Source: Petunia secreta (Eukaryota > Streptophyta > Magnoliopsida > Solanales > Solanaceae). Taken from it: a stretch of DNA of 64,000 nt. Every line of letters starts with the position of its first letter. The stretch's first letter is position 1. A program made the translations under genes and the position numbers. The notes below the pieces were generated by a model, which was not told where the DNA came from, ran no database searches, and saw only the letters and a list, made by a program, of their open reading frames with translations. The DNA lies in the NCBI GenBank assembly GCA_029990175.1, contig JARKIP010000065.1:22918501-22982500 (forward strand), in the 5' to 3' direction. Shown here piece by piece: positions 8,560 through 20,769 of the stretch.

Positions 8560-11500
8560 TGGTGGAAGAAAAGGGAAAAGATACCGTTGCGGTCCCAACA
8601 AACATCTTGGCTAGTCTCTTGGCCGAGGTGAAGGATCTAAACCTAAAAAAGGAGACCTTTGAAAGAGAAAGGACCCCGAGTATCCACAACGATGCCGGGG
8701 AAGGCACAAGTGATGGCTCAACCGTGAAGCCGAAAAATTTGCCGAGCTAGCTCATCAACAACGGTTGAGAAAAAAGCTCTTGTTCGTGAAAGAATGTTGG
8801 GAAATCCCCAACCCTTGGGCAATCCCAAGGTGAAGTTCCACTCATGAGGCCCCGAGGAAACATAGCACCCCTTGAGCAAGTTGTTGAGGCTCAAGAAGGG
8901 GAGGGCTCGGACTTGGTTACAACTATGATGACTTTGATGCTCCCTATCCAAATAGGAGGGCAATGAATGGAGGCCGGGGAATAGATAGAGGTCATGGGCA
9001 AGGTCGTGGACCTCTAAGGGCTTATGTGGGGAGGAACTTGAGGCGTGAGTATGATGAAGTTGATGACTACTACGGAGGTCAATCGGAACCAAACCGTGGA
9101 GGTCGTGACAACAACCTCAATAGTGTGAAGATCATTATCCCATGTTTCAAAACGACTAGTGATCCGGAAAAGTTCATAGAGTGGAAGGTTCAATTGGAGC
9201 AGGTGTTTGATACAAACGACAAGTTCGAGGAAAGGAAAGCCATTTATGTCATTGCTTTATTTGAGTCATATGCTTCCACTTGGTGGGAATCCGTCAAGAG
9301 GTCAAGAAGAAGAGTTGGGATTCCATTGAATATTGCTTGGGATGAGTTGAAATTGGTGATGAACACAAAATATGTGACACACAAGTACCGGCAAGAACAA
9401 CTCAAGAGGCTTTATGAGTTGAAATAAGGCTTCAAGTCGGTTGATGAGTATTTCAACGAATTTGAAAAGAACGAATGGCCCTTGACATGGAAACGGAAGA
9501 TGAGGAGCAAGCTATCATCCGATTCAAGAATGGTTTAAACTGAGACATTGCTTCTCAATCGAGGCTACACATCTTTCATTCTCTTCAAGATGTTTGTGAT
9601 GCCGCGGTATAAGCCGCAAAGTGGCTCAAGGAAGAGAAGACCCCTCGCTATAGGAGTACTACTTCTACTCCAATGACTCGACCCAAAGAATGGAAGAGCC
9701 CAAATACAAGTGGTGCAAGTGGAAGTCGTGATGTAAAGAAGCCTTTTGAGAAGGCTACCCTGAAAAGCGACTTTAAAGAAATGGGAGGTAACTCTAAAAC
9801 TTAATTAAATACTCCTTCTTCTTCTTCTTTCCAATGCCATAAGTGCAAGGGTTACGTCCACTTTGTGCCCTACCCGAAAAACAATGATAGTCATGGATGA
9901 TGGGTTGGTCTATGAGGAAGAAAGTGAGCCCGAGGGTGAGGTTGTTGAGGATAGTGAGGTAGTTGAGGGACAAGAGAGAGCGGCGGAGGGTGATGATCCT
10001 AATATGTTTCTAGTGGTCCGTCGTAGTGTGAGTGCCATGGTGAGCGAGGAGGAAGTAGATATACAAAGGGAGAACTTGTTCCATGCTAGGTGTAGAGTGA
10101 GGGGACAAGTGTGCTCCATGATTATTGACTCGGGTAGTTGTGCAAATGTGGTGAGCCAATCTTGGTCTCACAATTGAAATTACCTACCTTAAACACCCAA
10201 GCCCCTACCATTTGCAATGGTTGAGTGAGTGTGGGGAATTGAAGGTGGTGAAGCAAGTCTTGATAAAGTTCAAGTTTGGGAACTATTAAGATGAGCACAT
10301 GTTTGATGTGGTGCCAATGCAAGCTTGCCGCCTCTTGTTTGGTAGGCCTTGTCAATATGATAAGCATGTGGTTCATGATGGCCGAGCCAATACATACACG
10401 GTTAAATATGAGGGCAAGAAGTATGTGCTTACGCCATTGACGCCAAAGCAAGTGAGCGATTACTATAGTCGCATGAGGGAGTTGAAGAAAGCGGCTAAAG
10501 CTAAGTCTCCCATGGTGACTAAGTCTTTGGCCGAGACTCCACCATCTTCTACTGGTGGCATTTGTGCCATGATGCAACCGCGTGAGTACTTGAGAGGTAA
10601 TGATGACACCAAAATGCTCATTTTCCTAGTGCACAAAGGTATGACTCTAAACTCCGATTGTGTTTATTATTCTAACCCTAACCCTTTGCCTAGTGCTATT
10701 GAGAATGTTTTGAAGTATTTGATGACATGTTCCCGGAAGATATGCCGAGTAGCCTTCCTCCATTGAGGGAAATTGAGCACCAAATTGATTTTGTCCCGGG
10801 GTCCCAAATTCCAAATAAGCTAGCCTATAGGAGCAACCCCGAAGATATAAAGGAATTGCAAAAGCAAGTGGATGAGTTGCTCAACAAAGACTTGGTTGTG
10901 AAAGCTTGAGTATGTGTGTCGCACCGGTCATTCTTGTGCCAAAGAAGAACGGGATATGGAGGAGGAGTATTGATTTTCGTGCGGTCAACAAGATAACAGC
11001 CGACATGCTTGATGAATTGAGTGGTTTTAGTGTCTTTTCTAAGATAGATCTTAGGTCCGGCTACCACAAAATCCGGATGAAACCGGGTGATGAGTGGAAA
11101 ACCGCATTCAAGGCCAAGTTTGGTCTCTCTGAATAGTTGATGATGCCTTTTGGCCTCTCCAATGCACCTAGCACTTTCATGAGGTTGATGAACCATGTCT
11201 TGAATCCATTTATTAACAAATTTGTGGTTGTCTATTTTGATGATATTTTGATATATAGAAAATCAATAGATGATCATGTTGGCCACTTGAGTCAAGTCCT
11301 TAAATTTCTAAGAGCCCAAAAGCTCTATGCCAATTTTAAGAAGTGTGCCTTTTGTATTGAAAAGGTTGTCTTTCTTGGTTTTGTTGTTAGTGCCAATAGC
11401 GTAGAGGTTGATGAGTCCAAATTTGAAGCCATTAGAGATTGGCCAACTCCTATCACTGTTTCTCATGTTAGGAGTTTCCATGGCCTTGCAAGTTTCTATA

Positions 11501-12231
11501 GGCGCTTCGTTAGGGACTTTAGCACCATTGTCGTACCACTCACCGAGTTTGTAAAGAAAGACAAGACCTTTGTGTGGGGAGAGCCTCAAGAGAAGGCTTT
11601 CCAAGAATTGAAAAGTAGGTTGAGTACCGCCCATTTATTGCAATTGCCAGACTTCGGAAAGGCATTTGAGGTTGAATGTGATGCCTCGAGGAAGGGTATT
11701 GAGGGTGTTCTCATGCAAGAAGGGAAACCCATTGCCTACTTTAGTGAAAACCTCAAGGGTGAAACCTTGAACTACTCTACGTATGACAAGGAGTTGTATG
11801 CCCTAGTGAGAGCTCTAGCTCATTGGCAACACTATCTTTGGCCTCGGAAATTTGTGATCAAGAGTGACCATGAGTCACTAAAGCATCTTTGAGGCCAAGC
11901 GATGTTGAATAAGAGACATGCCAAGTGGGTGGAGTTCATTGAGTCTTTTCCCTATGTAATTCATTACAAGAAGGGAAAGGACAATGTTGTAGCCGATGCA
12001 CTTTTTAGAAAGTTCGCCCTTGCTACCACTCTTCCATCTAGGATTATGGGTTTTTGAAAGTATAAAGTTGATGTATGAACATGACTCAAAGCTCAAGAGC
12101 ATTCATGATGTTCTAGTGAGTGGGGAAAGGGATGAGAAATACCAATGGGTAGATGGCTACATTTTCAAGGATGGGAGAGTATGTGTCCCCGAGTCCTCTT
12201 GGAGAGAATAGCTAGTGCGAGAAGCACATTG
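8560..12231 (+). pseudogene. gag-pol pseudogene of element B, 5' part (Gag, PR, RT, RNase H, start of IN)
   Basis: Starts at the ATG at 8560 (MVEEKGKD). Gag follows with WWES at about 9280-9290 and a stop at 9425-9427. The zinc knuckle near 9835 is damaged (CHKCKGY, then the His-Cys half is lost). The protease keeps D-S-G at about 10127 and stops at 10175-10177. RT keeps YFDD at about 11235 but has stops at 10906-10908 and at 11134-11136 (Trp to TAG in E-W-L-M-M-P-F). RNase H runs to a stop at about 11890. The integrase N-terminal region is entered in broken frame and cut by element C at 12237. Gag would assemble particles and Pol would copy and integrate, but this copy cannot make a full protein. 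Confidence 0.88.
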
Positions 12232-12236
12232 TGGGG

Positions 12237-13065
12237 TGATGCAGCCCAAATTGGCCTAAACAACAACCATCAAGAACCAAGCTTGAAGAGCACAAAGGTT
12301 GCAAGTCAAGGCCTTCGGATGAGGGTTCGAGAGTGATTTGAAGCCATGGACTTGAGCACGCTTGAGGGAGGACCGACTACGGACCAAGGAGAAACACTTA
12401 GAGTCCATTTTGAGCCGTATCCATACCTCCCAGGAAGAGGCGGAGCGCCTCCCCAAAGAGGCGGACCGCCCAGCAAAAGTCTAGAGATCTACACAGCAAG
12501 AGGCGGAGCGCCTCAAGACACTAGGCGGACCGCCCCTCACTGAAGGGTCCTGAGGCGGAGCGCCTCCCTCTCTGAGGCGGAGCGCCTCCCCCTGTTAGCC
12601 TTGACGGGATTTTGTGTAATTTTCCTGTTTTGCCCTTAAGTGGCCTTTTATGTCTTAGCCCACTTTGGGGGCATTTTAGTCATTACGCAAGGGGTTAGGA
12701 AAAACTATAAATACACCCCTTAGCCATTTCATTAGTTAGTCTTGACATTGTATGAACAATTGAGAGAAGAAGGAATTAGAGAAGGCCGAGCCTTTCTAAT
12801 CCGAAGCCCGAGGCTTCAAGAATCTTGTACGACTTGGAATCTATGGAGATTCACCACTAGTGTGAATTCCTTGTAAGGTTCGAGTTTTATTTCTCCCTTT
12901 TGGATTATTAATTCATGTCTTGAATTTATTAATCCGTTCTTTCTTCTCGTTTCTTGACTCCCCAATCCTTGTTTCCCGATATCATTGATATTATTTATCT
13001 TGTGTTTTATCGCTTCCGCATAGTTTATCTCGTTGTTTAGCTTCCGCGTATTTTGCCCTGCATCA
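12237..13065 (+). repeat. Element C 5' LTR
   Basis: TGATGCAGCCC...CCCTGCATCA, 829 bp. Six GGCG-NNN-CGCC copies at 12438-12588 with loops GAG and GAC. TATAAATA at 12706-12713. The R-U5 part is of the element-A type (GTATTTTGCCCTGCATCA). Confidence 0.92.
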
Positions 13066-13067
13066 GT

Positions 13068-13079
13068 TGGTATCAGAGC
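13068..13079 (+). other. Element C primer-binding site
   Basis: TGGTATCAGAGC two nt after the LTR. Confidence 0.92.
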
Positions 13080-13552
13080 AAGGCTCGGGTTATGTTCTTA
13101 CAAACCCCCGTTCCTTGTTCATCGTGTTAGTATAGTTGTGATTGTTTTGTTTATTCTTGAAAAAATGAAGAAAAACAAAAAAATTGAAAAACTTGAAAAC
13201 TTGAAAAAAATTGGTAGATCGGGTTGGATTCGAATCCCCAAGTGTTAAAAAGTATTGGGGTTTGTTCCTTATTGTATTCCCGTTGTTTTGATACCCATAT
13301 ATCACATTTTGGTGTTACGAATCAAAATTTCGAAAATCAAAATCCCAAAAGTTTGAAAATTTCTTGAAAACGCTTCAATCTTGAATCGAAGCTTGTTGTT
13401 GTTTGTTTGGAGTTGAAAACCATTGGGGATTTGTTAATATAGTTGTATACACCTTTGGGTATCATTAATTTTGTGTATCGGGTCGAAAACGTTGGAATTT
13501 TGGGTGCGAAACGAGCCAAAACGCGTTTCGCAAAATTGCAGGAAATTGCCCT

Positions 13553-13650
13553 AGGAGGAGCGCCTCCATTTTGAGGCGGAGCGCCTCCCTCTGGGCTGCC
13601 CTCTGGATTTTCCTGAGGCGGAGCGCCTCATTCCTGAGGCGGAGCGCCTC
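13553..13650 (+). repeat. Leader mini-hairpins, element C
   Basis: Four copies, three of them exact GAGGCGGAGCGCCTC, a 6-bp stem with loop GAG. The same loop dominates the U3 array of this element, so U3 and leader arrays match within the element. Confidence 0.78.
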
Positions 13651-13717
13651 TTCCTGAAGGGTTTTCCCGGGTAGTTTTTTGCCTAGGTTTTCATTGTTAT
13701 TCGCCCACGGGCTTCTT

Positions 13718-13762
13718 GGTTAGTGTTTCTAAGGTAATTGGCCTACTTGAAAGACACTAATC
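13718..13762 (+). promoter_or_regulatory. Conserved leader hairpin, element C
   Basis: GGTTAGTGT (13718-13726) pairs with ACACTAATC (13754-13762), nine pairs with one G-U. CCTACT at 13742-13747 is in the 27-nt loop. Confidence 0.65.
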
Positions 13763-14027
13763 CTTTAGCGTATTAGGACATTCGTGCTTAGAGGAGATTA
13801 GAAATCAAAGAAGATTCGTAGAACTTTCTTTGGCCTCAAGTGCGCATTTTAAATAACCGTCCGTCCATTGAGTCTCATTAACTCCATTCCGAACTTTTAT
13901 TTGGACATGCTAGTTGTGATCACCTTGGTTCCCAAGTTGTAAAGGCCTCGCTCTTGAGTGTTCATAAATTGAGTGATACACGTGAGGGAGTGACTTTTGG
14001 GAGGTTTTGTACTTTGGTGTTGCAACG

Positions 14028-16780
14028 ATGTCGGATGTTGATTGTGGAGATTATGGCTCTTGTGAGGATGATGCGAGTTGCTATGACTCGTATGGTGATG
14101 ATGGAGACTATGGTTCCTACGAGGGTGATGATGGCCATTACAATGATGACGGAAACCATGGCTCCTATGATGATGATGCGGCTCACTATGGTGATCGAGA
14201 GGTTGATGACGACTATGAAGCTCATGAAAATGAATTTGATGAATCTAATGCTTCTAGTCAAGAACTCGAGGATGGTGACGCTTCAAGGTATGATGATCCT
14301 ACGTACTCTTCTTGTGAAGAATTTGATATTGATGGTAGTGACAAAAATAGAGTTGATGATGATGTTGAACACATGGGTTATTCTTATGCATCTTCTCTTA
14401 GTGTTGCTAATGGTGTAAGAGGGAGTAGTAGAGGACCTTCCATTAGTATGGGAGGTGGTGGTGGTTGTTCCGTGGGAAAGAAGAAGCTTGCATCTTCTAG
14501 GTACGCTAAGCGGCCTAATGCTTCTAATTCCCATGAGGAGGTTGGTATGATAGATGGTGTTGCTTTTGCTACAAAGAGGTTATATGCCGTGAGGGGCGTG
14601 GATGGTTGTAGTAGGAGTAGTACTATGGGCTATGGAACCAAGGCGAGAGGCACTTATGGGTTCCATGGCAAGGTTCCTTCCTCGACTTCAAACAACATTT
14701 CTAATGTTGGGAGAGTGACGGGAAGTGGAGATTGTCCAAGTGGTGTTGCCACTAGTGGAGGGATAAGGAAGACCCAAGTAGATGGTGATGACACTTGTGG
14801 GCGTCCAAATTCTCATTTGAGTGCCAATGTGCAAGATTTGGGTAGATGTAGGTTCGTTGTTGAGGTAGATGGTATTGGAGGATACTTGCTCAAGATTGGT
14901 GGTACCGATGCCAATTGTATTAGCACCTCTTTGGTTGATAGGCTTAGGATACCATGCTACAAGCTAGAGCATCCTTATGAGTATGATGGAGTGTGGGTTT
15001 CTAAGGAGGCTCGGGTACTCATATCTCATAGGAATTATAAATGCTATGTGTGGTGTGATGTGTATCCCATGCGTCATATCGATGTGTGGATAGGTGACCG
15101 GTGGTTGGAGGGGAAGAGAGTGCAATATAGTATGGTGAAGGGTGCATATCTTGTGGGCGTAGGGCAAAGAGTTTATGACTTTGTGCCTTACCGGGCGAAG
15201 AGCCAAGTGCCTACTAGTACGCCTTCTTTGGCTAGGCAAAGGAGCGAGGGGCAAGAACCTCATTCTATGGTTGACAACGTGCAAACAAGAAGTCCTACAA
15301 ACACAAGCAATGGTGGGACATGTGCTAGAAAAGGGTTGATAGACATCAACAAGGTGAACCCGAAACCACAAGTTTCAATTCCAAGTGGTTCACCAACAAA
15401 GAAGAAGGAGACGTCAAGTGATGAGTCTCCTAGTCCTAGATTCTGGGTTGACGTTAAAAGTCCACCTAGTCCGGCTATGGGTATTCTTGGGCCTCATCCC
15501 AATTCACCCGAATTTGAGAGACAAAAGATAGAGAGGAGTAAGGGAGCGACCGGTGACAACTCTCGAGTGGAAAAAGGAGAGGTTGTGATGAGTGATGTGA
15601 GTGGGTTGTCACCACCCGAATCTACACCCGACCTTGGAAAAAAATGAGGGAAAAGAAAGAGGGAAAAAGAAAAATTGAGAGTGAGGACACCCCTTATTCT
15701 AACCTTAACCCTTTATCTTTTTCTTCTATGTGCTTGAATTCTTTTGTAGGGATTCTTGGAGGCAAACCAGTGAAGCCTCAACCATGTTCCAAGATGGAAA
15801 GACAAGGTGAAGGAGAAGCCAAATGTGAGCTACGAGGTGAAGGAACTACCCATGATACTTCAAGAACATTGAGTGAGCCCGAGTGCGACTCAAAGGTATG
15901 TGTTAGTTCTTCTATCCTTGAGCATAATACTTCCTTGTCTTGTAATGTTGTTAGTGAAAACTCTAGGCTAGTTGATGATTTGCATGACTATAATGTGTTT
16001 GCAACTAGCGTAGAGCCTTTGGGTCAACTTGTGTGTGAAAATGAACCACTAGTTGAGAGGGTTGAAAAGCCACATCATGATGTGAGCTCGGTTTTCATTG
16101 AACCTCTCTTTAGTGAAAATGTTGAAGTTGACCTTGTTTGTGAACCTTGTTATGACACCCCACCCATGTTTGATAAAAGAGAAGATGAATTGCATGATTA
16201 TCCTATTCTTCCCTTTGATTGCTTATTTGCTAGCGGTGGTATCTTGTTTCGTAGTGAGGAAGTTTGTAACCTTGAGGAGTCTCTTGAGAATGAGATAGAT
16301 CGACTTGTGTTCGATGACTCCTCAAGTGTAGATGTGATCTCTAGTTTGAGAACTTCACCTTTGCTTGCTAGCGAGCTTGAGAAGTGCGCCTATACTAATC
16401 CTTTGTATGAGGGCCACCTCGATGAAAATGGTGAGTTGTATCAAACTAGGGAAGAGTGTGAGTTTGAACCTCCATGGATTGGAATGCCTAACTCTATAGA
16501 TAATCCATTGTTTGAGACCTCCCTTATGAGTTTGTCTAGTGGCGAGGACTGTCTTGGAGGGAGATTTGGAGGTGAGGAGGTACCTCTCGGTGTGTGTAAG
16601 AATGCTCTTAAGAAGGGGAGCGGAGTAGTCGATGCTAGTTGTGAATTGAACTACTTTACTTACTCCATTCCATATGTTGAGCACACCTTGAGTGTTGAGC
16701 ATGCCAAAGCCGATGTGTCACTTTGTGATAAACTTGATTTGAAGGCTTGGTGTGTTGATGGTAAGCTTAGGGGTCATAGG
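14028..16780 (+). pseudogene. Long ORF of element C, proximal part, one frameshift
   Basis: Homologue of the 992-codon ORF of A. ATG at 14028 (MSDVDCGDYG). The frame is open to a TGA at 15645-15647, then continues in the -1 frame from about 15644 to the D insertion. The shift lies in an A7 run (15638-15644) where A has a purine run without a shift. Domain order is as in A: acidic DYGS-rich N-terminus, retropepsin-like part with I-G-G-T-D at about 14900, TSSDES region at about 15415, acidic C-terminal half. D is 9388 bp and, with its TSD, adds 9393 bp, a multiple of 3. The distal part is at 26174-26555. Confidence 0.8.
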
Positions 16781-19325
16781 TGTTACACCCCGTACGTCTA
16801 AATTGACGTATATCATTATAATATCATGTTAAGAATGATTTAAGTGAGTTTAAAGTAATAATATGACCATATATGATGTTTATATGTTGAATATAAAGTT
16901 TGGGAAAAATCAGATTTAAGCTGCGGAAAAACCGACAAAGGAATTGCCTTGTAACAAAGCTTTTTCAGCAATTAATTTAATGTGTTATATGAAGTCTTTT
17001 GGGGACATATCATATACCAAATTGAAGGTCTTGGAGTGTAGTTTCCAACACTTTTAACGGTTTTCTCATATAACTTATAGATAAAAAGATATGAGCGTCA
17101 GAAGTCAGACCAGAAAAAGGGACATAAACGCAAAAGAGGGCTGGAACTGAAATATTTCGAGTATAAAAGGAAAAATATGTATTATCTTCGTCATTTCCAG
17201 AACATACACCATATAAACAGTTCTCTCTTGAGTTTGAAGCTGATTTTTAGGATTTTGAAGAAACAACATCAATCTTAACTCGAAATTGAAGATGGATTGC
17301 GTCAAAACGCTCTACGCGATTAGGGTACCATTATGCTACCTTCAATTTCTTCTATAGTTTGAGTTTTAGAATTACTTCATGGCTAAGTAAAGTACCTAAT
17401 TGTTGTATTATAGCTTGTTTAAGCTTTAGAAGGTGTTGAATTCAAGGGAAACATGGTCTAGAAGCAAGAAACATCAAAGGTATGTAAGGCTAAACCTTTC
17501 TTTTGGCAAGGCATGTATCTTTTAGATTTTGAAACTTTTATTAGTTTTAAACTTAGTTTTTCTTGTGAGAAAATTGTATGGTACCAAGGAAACCTTGTAT
17601 ATACTTAATTTGGTACTAAAATCCAAGGTGAAAGACGTCCAAATCAGAAAGACAAAACGTTTCAAAATCTGAAAAATTGTTTTGAACTTTGGACAGTTGT
17701 TAGTATATTGATCTTAACTCCTTGTACAAAATTGATATTTAGATTCTTTAAGAATCCCCAGAACCCTAAGACATATATCTACAACTTCCATGAAGACTAT
17801 GAGGTCTATAACGTTTATCTGCACCCTCAAAACTATGATGCAATACAGGACGCTGGTATTGTGTAGAAATTCTGTACATCCGTGGAATTGTTACGCCACT
17901 CTCATCTTGTTATCCAGTTAATTTGTTTATGTTATTAGTTTATCCGGGTATCCATTCCCGTGCATAGTATAGTGCTGGTTCTGTTTTTGCGTATCATCCA
18001 GTTTCAGTGGAAACTCTGCCGAAATTTTTATAAAAATCAAAGAGTGAGACAAATTCTAAGTTTCAGGTTGTGTCTACAATTTCATCCAGAGTTTTCTTAT
18101 CATTCCTTTGAGTCCATATATATTGTTTCCACATGTGTTATGCCTCATACATGCTTATGCTTATATTGTGATCATGTTATGTGTGATTTGGAGTCCCCCA
18201 TAGAGGCTGGACATTGGACACACAGTCCGGTCGCGTGTGATACTACCTGTCTGGGGGATACAGCCCCTCTGGTTCAGGCGGGAGTTGAAACACCTAGTGT
18301 GACCGGGTGTCATTCACACACTCTGACCAGAGAGACTAGATATTACTGGCTGGGGGGGATATAGCCCATAACACCCACCAGGTTTGTTATATATGCGTAT
18401 ATAGCCACAGTATGCACTGCATGATTATACATGAGGCTAATTCTGGTTTTCAGTTACCTGATTTGGGGGGATACAGCCCATAACACCAGACAGGTACTAG
18501 TTCAGATGTTCAGTTACCTGATTTGGGGGGATATAGCCCATAACACCAGACAGGTACCAGTTCAGATAACAGTTCAGTTTTAGCTCAGTACCAGTTATCA
18601 GTTCTCAGTTATCAGCCACCAGTTCTTAGCGTCAGTATCAGTTGACAGTTATCAGTTCCAGTTTCTAGTAACCAGCTATCAGTCATATTACAGTTATTTA
18701 TCAGTATAGTTCAGCTCAGTCTTCAGTTCCAGATTCAACTAGACATCAGTTTATATTCAGATCATGTTTAGTACGTTCTTCAGATTTCCAGCTATATTGC
18801 TATGCTCCAGCTCATATTTACATATTTATATTCCAGCCTTACAGTTTCATTCAGCTATGATATATTATATGCTCATGCCTTACATACTTGGTACATATCG
18901 TACTCACGCCCTTTTCTGAGGCGCTGCGTTTCATGCCGCGCAGGTGCAGATAGATCAATGCATGGACCACGTTAGTAGGCCATCTATCAGCTACTAGAGT
19001 CACTCCACTTACTCCCGGAGTTACTTATCTTTTGGTATGTGTACAATCAGCCAGCTTGGGTATGGCGGGGCCTTATCTCGTCCTTTGTATATTCAGTTCA
19101 TCACTCTTAGAGGCCTGTAGATATGTCCCTGTGTGGTGCAGTCAGTATGCTATGTATGTCAGCTTATGTTAGCCTTGTCAGCTTTTTGCATTGCATACTC
19201 CTTATCAGCTAGGTTTATGCTTATTCTGTTTATCAGTTATAATGGTTAGCATATTATCAGTAGGATTAGTGATGATCGACACTTAGTGTTGGTCATCCGT
19301 CGCAGCCCTAAGTTGGGTCGTGACA
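16781..19325 (+). repeat. Element D 5' LTR
   Basis: TGTTACACCCCGTACG...GGGTCGTGACA. TATA box TATAAAAGG at 17162-17170. Three copies of a GGGGGGATA[CT]AGCCCATAACACC unit near 18355, 18474 and 18534, followed by a CAGTTATCAGTT-rich stretch to about 18730. Confidence 0.94.
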
Positions 19326-19329
19326 AAAG

Positions 19330-19341
19330 TGGTATCAGAGC
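19330..19341 (+). other. Element D primer-binding site
   Basis: TGGTATCAGAGC four nt after the LTR; initiator tRNA-Met type. Confidence 0.9.
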
Positions 19342-19530
19342 AGTTCAATCCTAGGGTGTCTACAGGCCGTGTCTAGTAGAGTCTTGTTTAGGAGTATGTT
19401 GCGCGCCATACTTTTGAACAGGAGGCTACAAGGCAATTCAGGACAGTTGTCTTTCTTTCTTCTCTAGATCGTGCGATAGAGCCATGATTATAAAATTCAG
19501 CCCTCTAACAATAGTAATTTCAGCAAAGCG

Positions 19531-20690
19531 ATGCCGCCAAAGAAATTAACAGCTGCCCAGAAGGGCAAGGTTATTGCCGGCCAGGGTATTAGTAGAGTGC
19601 CACCTAAGGTGGATGAGAGTGAGGAGTCCAGACCTGAGGCTCCATCTGAGGCCTCACAGATCCTATCAGTTCAGGGTGATATTAGAGGTACTGCAGCTAC
19701 TATACCTCCACATTCTCAGCCTGATAGTCAGGGGCAAGAAATGAGGGATGCCATCAGATTATTGACCAGTGTTGTAGTTGCTTAGACTAGACAACACAGT
19801 GCAGATCCCTAGGGAGATGTTGGATCCAGGATCAATGATTTTATCAGGCTAGAGCCTACAGTCTTTACAGGATTCCGTACAGGAGAAGACCCTCAGGATT
19901 TTCTATTGAGGATAGCCAGAGTGTTGAGGGTTATGCACGTGTCAGGCACAGAGTGAGTAGAGTTGGCTGCATTCAGATTGCATAACCTAGCAGCAGGGTG
20001 ATATCAGACATGGGAGCTATCTAGACGGCCTGATGCTACTCCCACGACTTGGAAGGAATTCTCAGATACCTTCCTTTATCAGTATATGCTTATAGAGACA
20101 TAGGGAGCCCGTGCTAATCAGTTCCTGACCTTGAGACAGTGAAGTTTGAGTGTAGAAGAGTATAATTATTGCTTTAGTTCTTTAGCATGGTTTGCCCCTA
20201 CGGTGGTAGTGAGTATGGAGGATAGAATTCACAGGTATATAGTGGGACTAGCTCCACACCTAGTGAACGAGCGTATGACAGTTGCTATGCAGTCATGTAT
20301 GAATATAACATTCAGGCATTTGCTTTGTTACTTGAGGAGAGGAAGCAGAAATAGAGAGCCGACAGGGATAAAGTGCTAGACAAGAGGGGCAGATTTTCTG
20401 GTTCGTTTGGAGAGACGTCTGGAGCAAGTAGATAGCAGAGTGTTAGACAACCACCAGCTAGTATACCTACATAGTCTCGTGGCTTTAGATCTGATAGACC
20501 TCCTCAGTCCAGATCTAGTCACACATCACTCACTTCAAGATTAAAGTGTCGTGGTACTTCTATACCGGTCAGTCAGACATATTCCAGATGTTCGGATTGT
20601 GGTAGACGCCACTTGGGTCCATGTCAGTTAGGAGTTGATACTTGTTATATTTGTCGCGAGGCAGCTATTTCATGAAAGGTTGCCCGCCTA
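19531..20690 (+). pseudogene. gag pseudogene of element D
   Basis: ATG at 19531 (MPPKKLTAAQ). The retrotransposon Gag core is recognisable (GEDPQDFLLR at about 19880, SVEEYNYCF at about 20146, MEDRIHRYIVGLAPHL at about 20215). It is interrupted by in-frame stops, for example at 19783-19785, 19810, near 19955, near 20000 and near 20100. A CCHC zinc knuckle remnant (CYIC, FMKGCP) lies at about 20642-20684. Several stops are at codons expected to be Gln or Trp, so they look like C-to-T changes. Confidence 0.85.
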
Positions 20691-20769
20691 GGGGTGGCAG
20701 TTGTACAGCCCAGCCAGCTAGATCACCAGTTGCTTGCTCAGCATCAGCACGCAATCAGGGGCATGTTCT

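Noticed and set aside
18340..18560. GGGGGATACAGCCCATAAC units in the LTR of D as relatives of the GGGTACACAGCCCGA minisatellite core
   Set aside because: Only about 9 bp are shared and the elements are of different lineages; probably coincidence.
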